From the NCBI RefSeq assembly GCF_900167025.1, contig NZ_FUXC01000002.1:62001-126000 (forward strand): 64,000 bases of DNA, written 5' to 3'. Each line of letters starts with the position of its first letter. Position 1 is the stretch's first letter. The translations under genes were made by a program, and so were the position numbers. This DNA is from Treponema berlinense (GTDB taxonomy: Bacteria > Spirochaetota > Spirochaetia > Treponematales > Treponemataceae). This document shows, in pieces, positions 43,803-52,318 of the stretch. A model generated the notes under the pieces. The model searched no databases. It was not told the origin of the DNA and saw nothing but the letters and a program-made list of their open reading frames with translations.

Positions 43803-44515
43803 TGAAAAAGTTAATTTCTGTAATTTTTACATTGGCAGCGGCAAGTATTGCTTTTGCACAGAATTCAAGCCTTTCAGATCCTGATCCGACAATTATCGGT
43901 GCGGATTCTGCAAAACAGGCTCTCCGTGAAATTTCTGTAGACAAATTTGAAATTGAAGGTTCTTGGAATGCTTCGATTTCTCCGGATTTTGGTGTAATTT
44001 CGAGCCGCCTTTTTGACGGTTCTCCTGCAATGAAGGAGCCTGTAAAAGGTGAAGAAGAAGCGGAAGATTCAAAAGTTTTGGGCGTTAAAGTTGAATTTTT
44101 CAGACGCGGTGTAAATTCTTTCTTTGTCCGCTCTGCCCGTCCAATTCCGATTGAAGGCGTTACAAAGACTGTTTCTGTTTGGGTTGCAGGACGCAATATG
44201 GGACATAGCCTTTATCTTTTGGTTCAGGATTATTTTGGAAACAACTTTGAACTTTACATGGGAAATCTTGCATTTTCTGGCTGGAGAAAGATGACTGTTG
44301 CAATTCCTCCGACTCCGGATGGAGAACATGGAATTATCCAGCAGAGCGCTTATAATGGAATTAGACCAGGACTTCGTATTCTTGGATTTAGAATTGACTG
44401 TGATCCGGCTCTTGCCCGCGGTCAGTACTATGTTTATTTTGATGCTTTGAATGCCGTAACTGATCTTTATGACGTTGAAAACCGTGATGAAGATGATATT
44501 ATGGATGACTGGTAG
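43802..44515 (+). CDS. Flagellar filament outer layer protein FlaA (second copy)
   Basis: 237 aa with signal peptide (about 1-20, ending AFAQ). It shares the family blocks with the first copy (VSVWVAGRNMGHSLYLLVQDYFGNNFELYMGNLAFSGWRKMTV) but is clearly diverged, so this is an old duplication. The start overlaps the first copy's stop (TAATG). Two FlaA proteins with unequal sequence probably build a mixed sheath. Confidence 0.92.
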   Translation: MKKLISVIFTLAAASIAFAQNSSLSDPDPTIIGADSAKQALREISVDKFEIEGSWNASISPDFGVISSRLFDGSPAMKEPVKGEEEAEDSKVLGVKVEFFRRGVNSFFVRSARPIPIEGVTKTVSVWVAGRNMGHSLYLLVQDYFGNNFELYMGNLAFSGWRKMTVAIPPTPDGEHGIIQQSAYNGIRPGLRILGFRIDCDPALARGQYYVYFDALNAVTDLYDVENRDEDDIMDDW

Positions 44516-44535
44516 TCGATAGACTTTCTTAAAAA

Positions 44536-44616
44536 GGGACTGTTCTAAAAGTTTTATTCCAAGTGGTTTGTATGAATTACTGAGAATTGGCTTTTTTGGA
44601 TAGTCCCGTTTTTTTT
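44536..44616 (+). terminator. Terminator of the flaA operon
   Basis: GGGACT (44536-44541) pairs with AGTCCC (44602-44607) at the base of a long AT-rich hairpin, followed by a T run. Confidence 0.6.
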
Positions 44617-44703
44617 GCGTGAGGGGCATTAGTGGCCGCAAAGCGGGTGCGGGGCACCGAAAGCGCGAAGACGCTGTAGCCACGTTTGACCCGACGTTTT
44701 TTT
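44617..44703 (+). repeat. GC-rich intergenic element, family 2-like
   Basis: GAGGGGCATTAGTGGCCGC and GCGCGAAGACGC are shared with copy D read on the minus strand (GGGATAGTAGC, GCGCGAAGACGC). It lies between the converging flaA and D/ExQ-type genes. Confidence 0.5.
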
Positions 44704-44723
44704 GCAAAAAAAAACGGCACGCC

Positions 44724-45473
44724 CTAATTGATTTTATAAATCCAGCTTTTTCCTTTCTTTTTGTCTGTTTTTTTTATTAGCTGCATTTTTTCCAAAAACC
44801 AGATTAAGAGCGTGTAGTATTTTACGCATGATTTGATGTTTGTCTTAGAGAAATTTTTTGGCCAGTTTTTTTCTAAAAGAGATTTTTGTAGTTCTGGTGG
44901 TGTAAAAAATGCTGGAAGTGACAACGGAAGCAGGTTTTTCCAGTCTTCTTTTGTGCAGAAAATTTGTTTTGAATTGATTGTTTCGAGAATTTTGTCGGTC
45001 ACAAGGTAATTTTTTAGGTGCCGGCGGCTTTTTGTCTTGTTTTGGACGTTTTGTTCTGTTTGACGGCGGATTTCTGTAATTTTTACGTTTAAAAATTCTA
45101 TAGAAAGATTTTTGTTTTCTAAAAAACTGTAAATTCCTGTAAGGGAGCGGAGCGCGGTGTAGACGGTTTGTTTTGCCGGGCTCTTTCTTTTTGAAAGGAG
45201 AATGTCGTCTTGAGAAAAAGTTTTTATGATTTTTTCCTCGATTAGCGGATGGACGATTCTTATTTTTGTGTTTTTATTTAGAAAGTATTCGATTTTTCGT
45301 TTTAGGGCGGAGATGTTTGAGGTTTGAATTTCGATTATCTCGTTGTCCTGGGTGATTATGTCGCAGACGAAGCGTCCGGATTTTTGTTCGGTTTTTCCGT
45401 TGAACTCAAGGGCGTAGATGTTTTTTAGCGTGTGGTGCAGGGAATTTTCGTTGTATGTGTTTATGACGGTCAT
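44724..45473 (-). CDS. Protein of unknown function with a possible D/ExQ nuclease core
   Basis: 249 aa. The first 75 residues read as a small alpha/beta domain with GRFVCDIITQDNEIIEIQTSNISALKRKI (about 33-61), which looks like the D-x(n)-ExQ variant of a restriction-endonuclease-like core. The rest is a helical, winged-helix-like C-domain (SLPAFFTPPELQKSLLEKNWPKNFSKTNIKSCVKYYTLLIWFLEKMQLI). I do not recognise the family, and the nuclease reading is inference. It lies divergent from mraZ across an AT-rich 155-bp gap. Confidence 0.6.
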   Translation of the reverse strand: MTVINTYNENSLHHTLKNIYALEFNGKTEQKSGRFVCDIITQDNEIIEIQTSNISALKRKIEYFLNKNTKIRIVHPLIEEKIIKTFSQDDILLSKRKSPAKQTVYTALRSLTGIYSFLENKNLSIEFLNVKITEIRRQTEQNVQNKTKSRRHLKNYLVTDKILETINSKQIFCTKEDWKNLLPLSLPAFFTPPELQKSLLEKNWPKNFSKTNIKSCVKYYTLLIWFLEKMQLIKKTDKKKGKSWIYKIN

Positions 45474-45560
45474 TTTGATTGCTTTGTTTTAGTTGCTTTT
45501 TGTCGCTTAATTTTTTTTTTCTAAACATTAAAATATTCATTTTATCGGCTTAAAAAGTGG

Positions 45561-45588
45561 TTGACTTTATGATTTTATTGGTTAAAAT
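45561..45588 (+). promoter_or_regulatory. Promoter of the mraZ (dcw) operon
   Basis: TTGACT (45561-45566), 16-nt spacer, TAAAAT (45583-45588). Confidence 0.55.
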
Positions 45589-45595
45589 GTATTTT

Positions 45596-45632
45596 AAGTG
45601 GGAAAAAGTGGAGTAAAGTGGTAAAAAAGTGG
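45596..45632 (+). promoter_or_regulatory. MraZ-box repeats upstream of mraZ
   Basis: Four GTGG repeats (GTG at 45598, 45608, 45618 and 45629) spaced 10, 10 and 11 bp run from just after the -10 box into the gene. Known MraZ sites are direct repeats of TGGGN separated by 5 nt, the same 10-bp period. The last repeat contains the mraZ GTG start codon. An extra AAGTGG lies at 45555. Confidence 0.7.
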
Positions 45633-46084
45633 AACTTCTGACCGGTGAGTACCGGAACACGCTGGACGAAAAAGGGAGAATTCTCTTTCCGGCAAAACTT
45701 AGAAATGAGTTGTTCGGTGAATCAGAAAAAAATATTCTCATCGTTACGCAGTCGTTTGACCGCTGTTTATGGCTTTATACGCTGGAAGAATGGAAGGCGC
45801 TTTCTTCTAAAATTATGGAAACGGCTTCTCCTTTCAGCAAGCAAAATCGTCTTGTTCTTCGTAGTCTTATTGCTCCAGCTCAAGAAGTTGAACTTGATAA
45901 AGCTGGACGGCTTTCTATCCCGCAGAGTTTGCGCGAGTATGCAGGACTGTCTAAAGATTGCATAATTCTTGGAATTAACAGGTATATGGAACTTTGGGAC
46001 AGTGAATCTTATAAATCTTATCTTGAAGAAAATGAGCAGGATTTAAAAGACGCTGCAGAAGCGCTCAGTACTATAAATTTGTAA
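45629..46084 (+). CDS. mraZ: Transcriptional regulator MraZ
   Basis: 151 aa, starting at GTG 45629. TGEYRNTLDEKGRILFPAKLR is the first AbrB-like MraZ repeat (DEKGR is diagnostic), and ELDKAGRLSIPQSLREYAGL (about 88-107) is the second. MraZ represses the division/cell-wall operon by binding repeats in front of it, and the repeats are visible here. No ribosome binding site is obvious, but AGTGGTA precedes the GTG. Confidence 0.93.
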   Translation: MELLTGEYRNTLDEKGRILFPAKLRNELFGESEKNILIVTQSFDRCLWLYTLEEWKALSSKIMETASPFSKQNRLVLRSLIAPAQEVELDKAGRLSIPQSLREYAGLSKDCIILGINRYMELWDSESYKSYLEENEQDLKDAAEALSTINL

Positions 46085-46164
46085 ATTTTTTTTGAAAAAA
46101 CTGCTGTGTGCCGGACATTTTTTGTCTGTGCAGTTTTTTCTTGAAATTTGCGGGAGTTTTTAAA

Positions 46165-47157
46165 TTGGAAATTGTTCATACTCCGGTTCTTTTGCAGGAA
46201 TGTTTGGATTATTTAAGTCCTGTTGGAGAACTTTTTGAGAAAAATGCTTTGATGATTGACTCAACTTTGGGAGAAGGTGGACATTCTTTTGCTTTCCTTT
46301 CTAAATTTCCCGGACTTCATATCATTGGACTTGATGCTGATAAAAATATTCAGGCCAGAGCGAGAGAAAGGCTTTCTTTGTTTGGCGAACGAATGAAATT
46401 TTTTAACGGCTGGTTTAATGATTTTTATGAGAATTATGATATGTCTGGCGAAAGACCGGATTTAATTCTCTTTGATTTGGGCATAAGTGTTTATCATTAC
46501 GAAAAGAGTGGGAGGGGATTTTCTTTTCGGCATGATGAACCTCTGGATATGAGGCTTAATGCTTCTGAAGGGGAAAGCGCAAGTGATATTGTAAATTCCT
46601 GGAAAGAAGATGAGCTTGCAAATATGATTTATTTGTACAGCGATGAAAAAATGAGCCGAAGAATTGCAAAGGCGATTGTTGAAGCGAGAATGGGTGGAAA
46701 AATCACTTCTTCAAAAGCTCTTGCGGAAATAATTTGGAATGCGGTTCCTGCAAACTATCGTTACGGTCAGATTCATCCGGCGACAAGAACTTTTCAGGCT
46801 TTGCGAATTGCTGTAAACAGTGAATTGCGCCGCCTGCCAAAGGCTTTGCACAGTGCGTTCAATGTTTTGAAAGACGGTGGAAAAATGGGCGTGATTACTT
46901 TTCATTCTCTGGAAGACCGCATTGTAAAAAATTATTTTAGAAATTTAGGAAAACAGTGCGTTTGTCCTCCGGAACAGGCTGTCTGCACTTGCGGTGGTAC
47001 TGCCTGCGCTGAAATTCTGACCAGAAAACCTGTTGAGCCGACTGCCCAGGAAGTAAAGACGAATTCTCCGAGCAGAAGCGCAAAACTTCGTGTCGTGCGG
47101 AAAATCCATGATGCGAGCGCCCAGCATTTTATGGCAATCGAAGAAGAGGCTATGTGA
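46165..47157 (+). CDS. rsmH: 16S rRNA m4C1402 methyltransferase RsmH
   Basis: 330 aa from TTG 46165 with GGGAG at 46152; an upstream start at 46108 adds residues unlike RsmH. EIVHTPVLLQECLDYL is the typical opening, DSTLGEGGHS the SAM-binding motif, LDLGIS-like LFDLGIS and GRGFSFRHDEPLDMRLN follow. The C-terminal CxCGG segment and FHSLEDRIVKNYFR are conserved. It methylates 16S rRNA near the P site. Overlaps ftsL by one base. Confidence 0.95.
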   Translation: MEIVHTPVLLQECLDYLSPVGELFEKNALMIDSTLGEGGHSFAFLSKFPGLHIIGLDADKNIQARARERLSLFGERMKFFNGWFNDFYENYDMSGERPDLILFDLGISVYHYEKSGRGFSFRHDEPLDMRLNASEGESASDIVNSWKEDELANMIYLYSDEKMSRRIAKAIVEARMGGKITSSKALAEIIWNAVPANYRYGQIHPATRTFQALRIAVNSELRRLPKALHSAFNVLKDGGKMGVITFHSLEDRIVKNYFRNLGKQCVCPPEQAVCTCGGTACAEILTRKPVEPTAQEVKTNSPSRSAKLRVVRKIHDASAQHFMAIEEEAM

Positions 47158-47450
47158 TGAAAAGAAAATTTTTTAAATCATATTTTTTTGCCTGCCTTGC
47201 AACTTTTTTGATTCCTGTTTTGCTGGTTTTTCAGGCGTTTCAGTCTTATCGCTATAAGAAACTGCGCGCAGAGATAAAATCTTTGGAAAAAAAACAGATC
47301 GAGCTTGTTGAACAGAATAGAAAATTGATTTCTGATATAAGCGTGCTTTCGAGTTCTGAAAGAATTGAAAAAATTGCTGAGGGAGAACTTGGAATGCGAA
47401 AAGCCAATACCGAAGATATTGTCCGTGTTGAGATTAAAGGGGAAAATTAA
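47157..47450 (+). CDS. FtsL-like division protein
   Basis: 97 aa from ATG 47157, which overlaps the rsmH stop (TGATG). One membrane helix (about 9-28) then a leucine-zipper-like periplasmic coiled coil and a final conserved EKIAEGELGMRKANTEDIVRV segment. Fold and position between rsmH and murF match FtsL, which bridges FtsQ/FtsB to FtsWI. ftsI is not encoded here. Confidence 0.75.
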   Translation: MKRKFFKSYFFACLATFLIPVLLVFQAFQSYRYKKLRAEIKSLEKKQIELVEQNRKLISDISVLSSSERIEKIAEGELGMRKANTEDIVRVEIKGEN

Positions 47451-47468
47451 AATTTAAGGTAACTTAAA

Positions 47469-48938
47469 ATGAAGAATCTTGCTGCTGAAAATACAAATAC
47501 ATCTCTTTTGACGCTGAATGAGCTTCTTGAAGCTGTTTGTGGAAGCGTTGTCGGAAATTTTGATTCTTCTCTTTTTTCTTTTAAATCTGTTGTGACCGAC
47601 AGCCGCAGAGTCGTTCCTGGTTCGCTTTTTGTGCCTTTAATTGGAGAATTTCAGGACGGACACAAATATATTCCTCAGGCTTTGGAAAAAGGCGCGTCTG
47701 TTGTTTTTGTTGCGCGATGTGCTTTTGAAAAATCTTCTGAAGAATTCAAAAAACTGGCAGAAAATAACCCGAAAACTGCATTCATTCTTGTTGAAAATAC
47801 CCTTTATGCGCTTCAAAAAGCTGCCGGACGCTATGTTGAGAAATTTCCGGACTTGATTCGCGTGTCTGTAACAGGTTCCAGCGGAAAAACTACGACTAAA
47901 GAAATTGCGGCATCTGTTTTGAGCGAAAAATACAATGTTGTCTGCAATAAAGGAAACTTGAATAGCGAAACTGGTCTTCCTTTGAGCTGTTTTGAAATTC
48001 GCAGCGAGAATCAGGTTGCGCTTCTCGAAATGGGAATGAACCGCGAGGGCGAAATCGGTGAGCTTGCCGAAACTTTTAAGCCTCAATTTTGCGCAATTAC
48101 GAATATTGGAACGGCTCACATTGGAAAACTTGGAAGCCGTCAGAAAATTGCGGAAGAAAAAAAGAAGATTTTTAATTTCTTAAAGGAAGATGGAACCGCC
48201 GTAATTCCGGAAAGTGATGATTTTTCTGACTTTTTGGCAAAAGGCGTAAAAGGAAAAATTGTTTTTTATGGAAAAAATGTAAAAAACAACGGAATTGAAT
48301 TTTTGAGCGATGATGGAATTGACGGAACGAGTTTTAAGCTGGATGGCGAAACTGTTCATCTTGCGATTCCTGGAAGCTACAATTATTTAAATGCTCTTGC
48401 CGCAGTTGAACTTGGCCGCGCTCTAGGACTTTCCAGCCGGCAGATTAAAAATGGAATTGAAAAAGTAAAGCCTTTAAATGGCAGAAGCCGTATTTTAAAG
48501 GGAAAATATAAAATTCTTGAAGATTGTTACAATGCAAATCCAGATTCTATGGAAAAGGCTTTGGAATTTGCTGGCAGCATAAAATTTAGTGGAAAAAAGA
48601 TTTTTGTTCTCGGGTCTATGCTTGAACTTGGGCAGGAGTCGTGCGAAGCTCACAAAAAAGCCGGTCTTGAAGCTGTAGAAGGCGGAGCGGATATGATCGT
48701 TTTTGTGGGAAAAGACATGCTCAGCGGGTTTGAATGTGCAAAAAATTGCGGACAGAGGGCAGAAAATCTTCGCCTTGAATATTTTGAACACAGCGATGAA
48801 GATTCAATCCGGAAAATTGCTGAAATAATAAAAAAATTTGCAGTTGAAGGCGATTTTATTCTTCTGAAGGCAAGTCACGGAATTGCATTGGAACGTCTTG
48901 TTCCGCTTTTAAACGGTGGTGGGACTGAAAATGCATAA
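47469..48938 (+). CDS. murF: UDP-MurNAc-tripeptide--D-Ala-D-Ala ligase MurF
   Basis: 489 aa. It adds D-Ala-D-Ala to the peptidoglycan precursor. SVTGSSGKTTTKE (about 133-145) is the ATP loop, DSRRVVPGSLFVPLIGE the N-terminal UMAG-binding segment, and EDCYNANPDSMEKAL the conserved Mur-ligase block. It overlaps ftsW by 8 bp. Neighbouring mraY, murD and murG are absent, as in the treponemal version of the cluster. Confidence 0.95.
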   Translation: MKNLAAENTNTSLLTLNELLEAVCGSVVGNFDSSLFSFKSVVTDSRRVVPGSLFVPLIGEFQDGHKYIPQALEKGASVVFVARCAFEKSSEEFKKLAENNPKTAFILVENTLYALQKAAGRYVEKFPDLIRVSVTGSSGKTTTKEIAASVLSEKYNVVCNKGNLNSETGLPLSCFEIRSENQVALLEMGMNREGEIGELAETFKPQFCAITNIGTAHIGKLGSRQKIAEEKKKIFNFLKEDGTAVIPESDDFSDFLAKGVKGKIVFYGKNVKNNGIEFLSDDGIDGTSFKLDGETVHLAIPGSYNYLNALAAVELGRALGLSSRQIKNGIEKVKPLNGRSRILKGKYKILEDCYNANPDSMEKALEFAGSIKFSGKKIFVLGSMLELGQESCEAHKKAGLEAVEGGADMIVFVGKDMLSGFECAKNCGQRAENLRLEYFEHSDEDSIRKIAEIIKKFAVEGDFILLKASHGIALERLVPLLNGGGTENA

Positions 48939-50097
48939 TTTTAATTTTTTTGCCGAAAAACCGAGTTCAACTTATAGAAAAAGCGACTCTCATTTTTTAA
49001 TTCTCGTTATTTTGTTGTGGGGAATTGGAATTGTAACGCTTTATTTTTGTTCGATGACTTACGGCCTGCGTTTTCATCAAAATCCGTTTCATTCTACTCA
49101 AAGACAGCTTGTAAGTTCGTTTATCGGGCTTCTTTTTATGATTTTTTTTGCGGTGATTGATATAAAAAAACTCCGCAAAATACTGCCTTTTATTGTTTTG
49201 GGTTCTCTTTTTCTGTGCATTTTGACTTTTATTCCGGGAATTGGAGTTGAAAGAAACGGTGCCCGCCGCTGGATAAGAATTCCGTATTTTTCGACTTTTC
49301 AGCCTTCCGAAGCTATAAAATTTTCGATGGTTTTGTATTTGGCCAATCTTTTTGACAAGCAGCGCAATTGCCTCGAGGAAGAAAGGTCGGATTTTCCGGC
49401 TGTTATTGGTCTTGTAGTTTTTGGTGGAATCGTTTTTGCCCAGCAGGATTTTAGTACTGGAATTTTTATAATTGGCTCAGGACTTTTGCTTTTTTTTGTT
49501 TCTGGCGTCAAATTAAAGATGTTTATTCCTCTTGCGGGACTTGCAATTCCTTTTTTTGCGCTTTTTATTCTTCTTGAACCATACCGTGTAAACCGAATCG
49601 TTGGTTTTTTAGCGCCGGACAGTTACGAGCAGACGCTTAACTGGCAGGTAAACGGCGCAAAACGCGCAATTATTGACGGCGGACTTTTTGGCCAGGGAAT
49701 TGGAACCGGTTTGACAAAATTGGGCGGAGTTCCGGAAATCCAGTCCGACTATATTTTTGCAGGCTGGGCGGAAGCTATGGGACTTTTTGGAGTTGCGGTT
49801 TATATTGCAATTCTTTCGGCCTTTGCTTACCGGGTTATAAAAATAAGTTTGCACTGCGGAAATTATTTTGCCGCACTTTCTTCGTTTGGCTTTGGAATGA
49901 TGATTGTCTTGCAGTCGCTTGTGAATATTGGCGTAGCCGGCGGAGTTTTGCCTTCTACAGGAATTCCGTTGCCGTTTTTTAGTTCTGGCGGTTCTTCAAT
50001 TATTTTTACACTTGCAATGTGTGGTTTTATCCTAAATGCGTCGAGAATTGAAGAAGGAAATGAATTTGAAATTTTTTACGGAGAAGGGATAAGATGA
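48931..50097 (+). CDS. ftsW: Septal peptidoglycan glycosyltransferase FtsW
   Basis: 388 aa from ATG 48931 (a GTG at 48916 lies within murF). Ten membrane segments. FIPGIGVERNGARRWIRIP, FQPSEAIKFSMVLYLAN and the C-terminal VPSTGIPLPFFSSGGSSIIF equivalent (LPSTGIPLPFFSSGGS) identify the SEDS family; QQDFSTG corresponds to the catalytic Asp region. The stop overlaps the ftsQ start (ATGA). Confidence 0.95.
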   Translation: MHNFNFFAEKPSSTYRKSDSHFLILVILLWGIGIVTLYFCSMTYGLRFHQNPFHSTQRQLVSSFIGLLFMIFFAVIDIKKLRKILPFIVLGSLFLCILTFIPGIGVERNGARRWIRIPYFSTFQPSEAIKFSMVLYLANLFDKQRNCLEEERSDFPAVIGLVVFGGIVFAQQDFSTGIFIIGSGLLLFFVSGVKLKMFIPLAGLAIPFFALFILLEPYRVNRIVGFLAPDSYEQTLNWQVNGAKRAIIDGGLFGQGIGTGLTKLGGVPEIQSDYIFAGWAEAMGLFGVAVYIAILSAFAYRVIKISLHCGNYFAALSSFGFGMMIVLQSLVNIGVAGGVLPSTGIPLPFFSSGGSSIIFTLAMCGFILNASRIEEGNEFEIFYGEGIR

Positions 50098-50915
50098 GCG
50101 AGATAATGATAACCTCTTTTGAGGATTTTAAGGTTCAGGATCATAAGAAAAAAGACACGAAAGGCAAGGTTTTGAAGGTTGTGTTTGCAATTCTTCTTGT
50201 TTTGCTTTTTGTGGAGGCAATCGTTTATATTTTTGTTTTTCCGTGTCTGAACAATGTAAAGATAAATTTTTACGGCTTGAATAATTGTACGCGTCAGGAA
50301 ATTGTAAATGCCTGTGGCGAAAAACTCGACAGGAATTTTATCCGGTTCAATAAGGTTCAGGTTCAGTCGATAATTGCAAGTATTCCGGGAATCGAAGATG
50401 TTGAAATTGAACGGCGGTTTCCTGACAGAATTTTTATAAAAATAAAGGAAAGAGAGCCGGTTGCAGTTACTTTTGTGAATAAAAATGACAGAACTGTGCC
50501 TATTCAAATCGACAAAAACGGAGTACTATTTCCTGTAAAATCTGCCGAACTTCCTGTTGACGGTTCAATTCCGATTATTTCTGGAGTTCCTGTGGAAAAT
50601 ATTCCCGAGGGAATGAGGCTTCCTTCAAAATATCATTTGCTTATTGATCAGATTGCAAAAATTCAGTCTGTAAACAAAAAATATTTTGCGGCGGTTTCCG
50701 AAATTCATGTTGTTCCTCGCGAATACGGCAATTTTGAGCTTGTTTTGATTCCGTTAAAAGCCCATCTTCGGGTTCTTGCAGATCGCATTTTGGACGAAGA
50801 TACGCTGCAAAAGATGATGGTAACTCTTGACGTTGTGACTGGTTTGGATCGCGATGTTGATGTAATCGATTTGCGCTACGGTTCAATTTCTTATCATTCC
50901 CGTTCTTCAAAGTAA
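50094..50915 (+). CDS. ftsQ: Division protein FtsQ/DivIB
   Basis: 273 aa. A cytoplasmic tail, one membrane helix (about 26-47), then the POTRA domain (LNNVKINFYGLNNCTRQEIVNACG) and the beta domain (EREPVAV, RFPDRIFIKIKEREPVA). The POTRA fold recruits FtsA-linked divisome partners. Sits between ftsW and ftsA as expected. The C-terminal part ends DVIDLRYGS, typical of FtsQ. Confidence 0.9.
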   Translation: MSEIMITSFEDFKVQDHKKKDTKGKVLKVVFAILLVLLFVEAIVYIFVFPCLNNVKINFYGLNNCTRQEIVNACGEKLDRNFIRFNKVQVQSIIASIPGIEDVEIERRFPDRIFIKIKEREPVAVTFVNKNDRTVPIQIDKNGVLFPVKSAELPVDGSIPIISGVPVENIPEGMRLPSKYHLLIDQIAKIQSVNKKYFAAVSEIHVVPREYGNFELVLIPLKAHLRVLADRILDEDTLQKMMVTLDVVTGLDRDVDVIDLRYGSISYHSRSSK

Positions 50916-50939
50916 CGGTTATTTTTATGGGAGCATATT

Positions 50940-52190
50940 TTGGGCAATATTATAGTTGGTCTTGATTTGGGCACAAGCAATGTGCGCACTGTAATTGGAG
51001 AAATTACGGAAGACAACAAAATTGAAATTATCGGTACGGCTCAAAAAGCATCTGCAGGTCTGCGAAACGGCATAATCGTAAACCGCGAAAGTGCAATGGA
51101 ATGTATAAAAAGTTGTATTGAAGAAGCGGAGCAAAAGGCTGGATACGAAGTTTATTCTTGTGTGACTGCGATTGGCGGTCAGCAAGTTGAAAGCCAGAAT
51201 TCAACTGGATTTTTGCCGATTGCTTCTCACGGAAAAGGCGCACGCGAGATTACAAAACAGGACATTAAAAACGTTATTGACGCTTCAAATTCAATAAATA
51301 TTCCTTATGACAGAAAAATGCTTCACGTAATTCCTCAAAATTTTATTATTGACGGAAATCTGCCTTGCAAAGAGCCTCTTGGAAATCTTGCTGTCAGGCT
51401 TGAAGCAGAAGTTTTGATAATTACCACTTCAAAAACTGCAATTGCAAATATAACTCAATGTATTGAACGCGCAGGCTATTCGCTTGATAATATCATGCTG
51501 AAAACCCTGGCTTCTATGCACGCCGTAATGGACCCTGAAGAAAGGGATTTGGGTTCGATTATAATAGATTTGGGCGGCGGAACTACGGACGCAATCGTTA
51601 TAAACAAAGATGCTCCTGTCTGTACAGTTTCGATTCCTGTCGGCGGCAACCTTGTTACGAACGATATTGCTGTTGTAAAAGGCGTTTCTGCCGCAAATGC
51701 CGAAAAAATTAAAATCGAAGACGGATGCTGCTGGCTCGATGCAATGGAAGGCGAAAGAGAGGTTATTATTCCTGGTGCAGGTGGCCGTCCGCCGGAAGTT
51801 TGTACTCGTTCAGAAATTTGCGAAATTATTGAGCCTCGAATGCAGGAAATTTTTACAATGATTCGGGATGAAATAATCGACCGGGCAAATTTACAGTTGT
51901 CTGGAAATATTATTTTGACGGGTGGCGGAGCGCTTATGCCTGGAGTTGTCCAGCTTGCCGAAAGCGTTTTTGGTACAACTGCCGTTAGAATCGGAGTTCC
52001 TGGAGATTTTGGCGGAATTCGGGAAGAATACAGAAGACCGGATTTTGCAACTGCTGTTGGACTTGTAAACGGTTATTTTGAAGAATTTTGCGGACCAGAC
52101 AGTCCGAACAAAAAAAGTAAAAAAGGACAGAACGAAAAACATTCGGATGAAATGGGACTTATCCAGAAATTTTTCAAAAAGTTCTTTTAG
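50940..52190 (+). CDS. ftsA: Division protein FtsA
   Basis: 416 aa from TTG 50940 with GGGAG seven bases upstream. VGLDLGTSNVRTVIGEI is the actin-like phosphate loop, IIDLGGGTTDAIV (about 201-213) the second, and ILTGGGALMPGV the third. The C-terminus MGLIQKFFKKFF is the amphipathic membrane-targeting helix. It tethers FtsZ to the membrane. Short gap before ftsZ. Confidence 0.95.
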   Translation: MGNIIVGLDLGTSNVRTVIGEITEDNKIEIIGTAQKASAGLRNGIIVNRESAMECIKSCIEEAEQKAGYEVYSCVTAIGGQQVESQNSTGFLPIASHGKGAREITKQDIKNVIDASNSINIPYDRKMLHVIPQNFIIDGNLPCKEPLGNLAVRLEAEVLIITTSKTAIANITQCIERAGYSLDNIMLKTLASMHAVMDPEERDLGSIIIDLGGGTTDAIVINKDAPVCTVSIPVGGNLVTNDIAVVKGVSAANAEKIKIEDGCCWLDAMEGEREVIIPGAGGRPPEVCTRSEICEIIEPRMQEIFTMIRDEIIDRANLQLSGNIILTGGGALMPGVVQLAESVFGTTAVRIGVPGDFGGIREEYRRPDFATAVGLVNGYFEEFCGPDSPNKKSKKGQNEKHSDEMGLIQKFFKKFF

Positions 52191-52318
52191 AAGGTCAAAA
52201 GTCAAGTTTTAGAATGTTTTGATGAAACTCGATGTTTGTCCTGACAGAACATTTAAAAACTGGAGTTTATAAAAAAGCAGATGGGGATTTGCTAAAAAAA
52301 TATGGGCGGGAGGACAAA

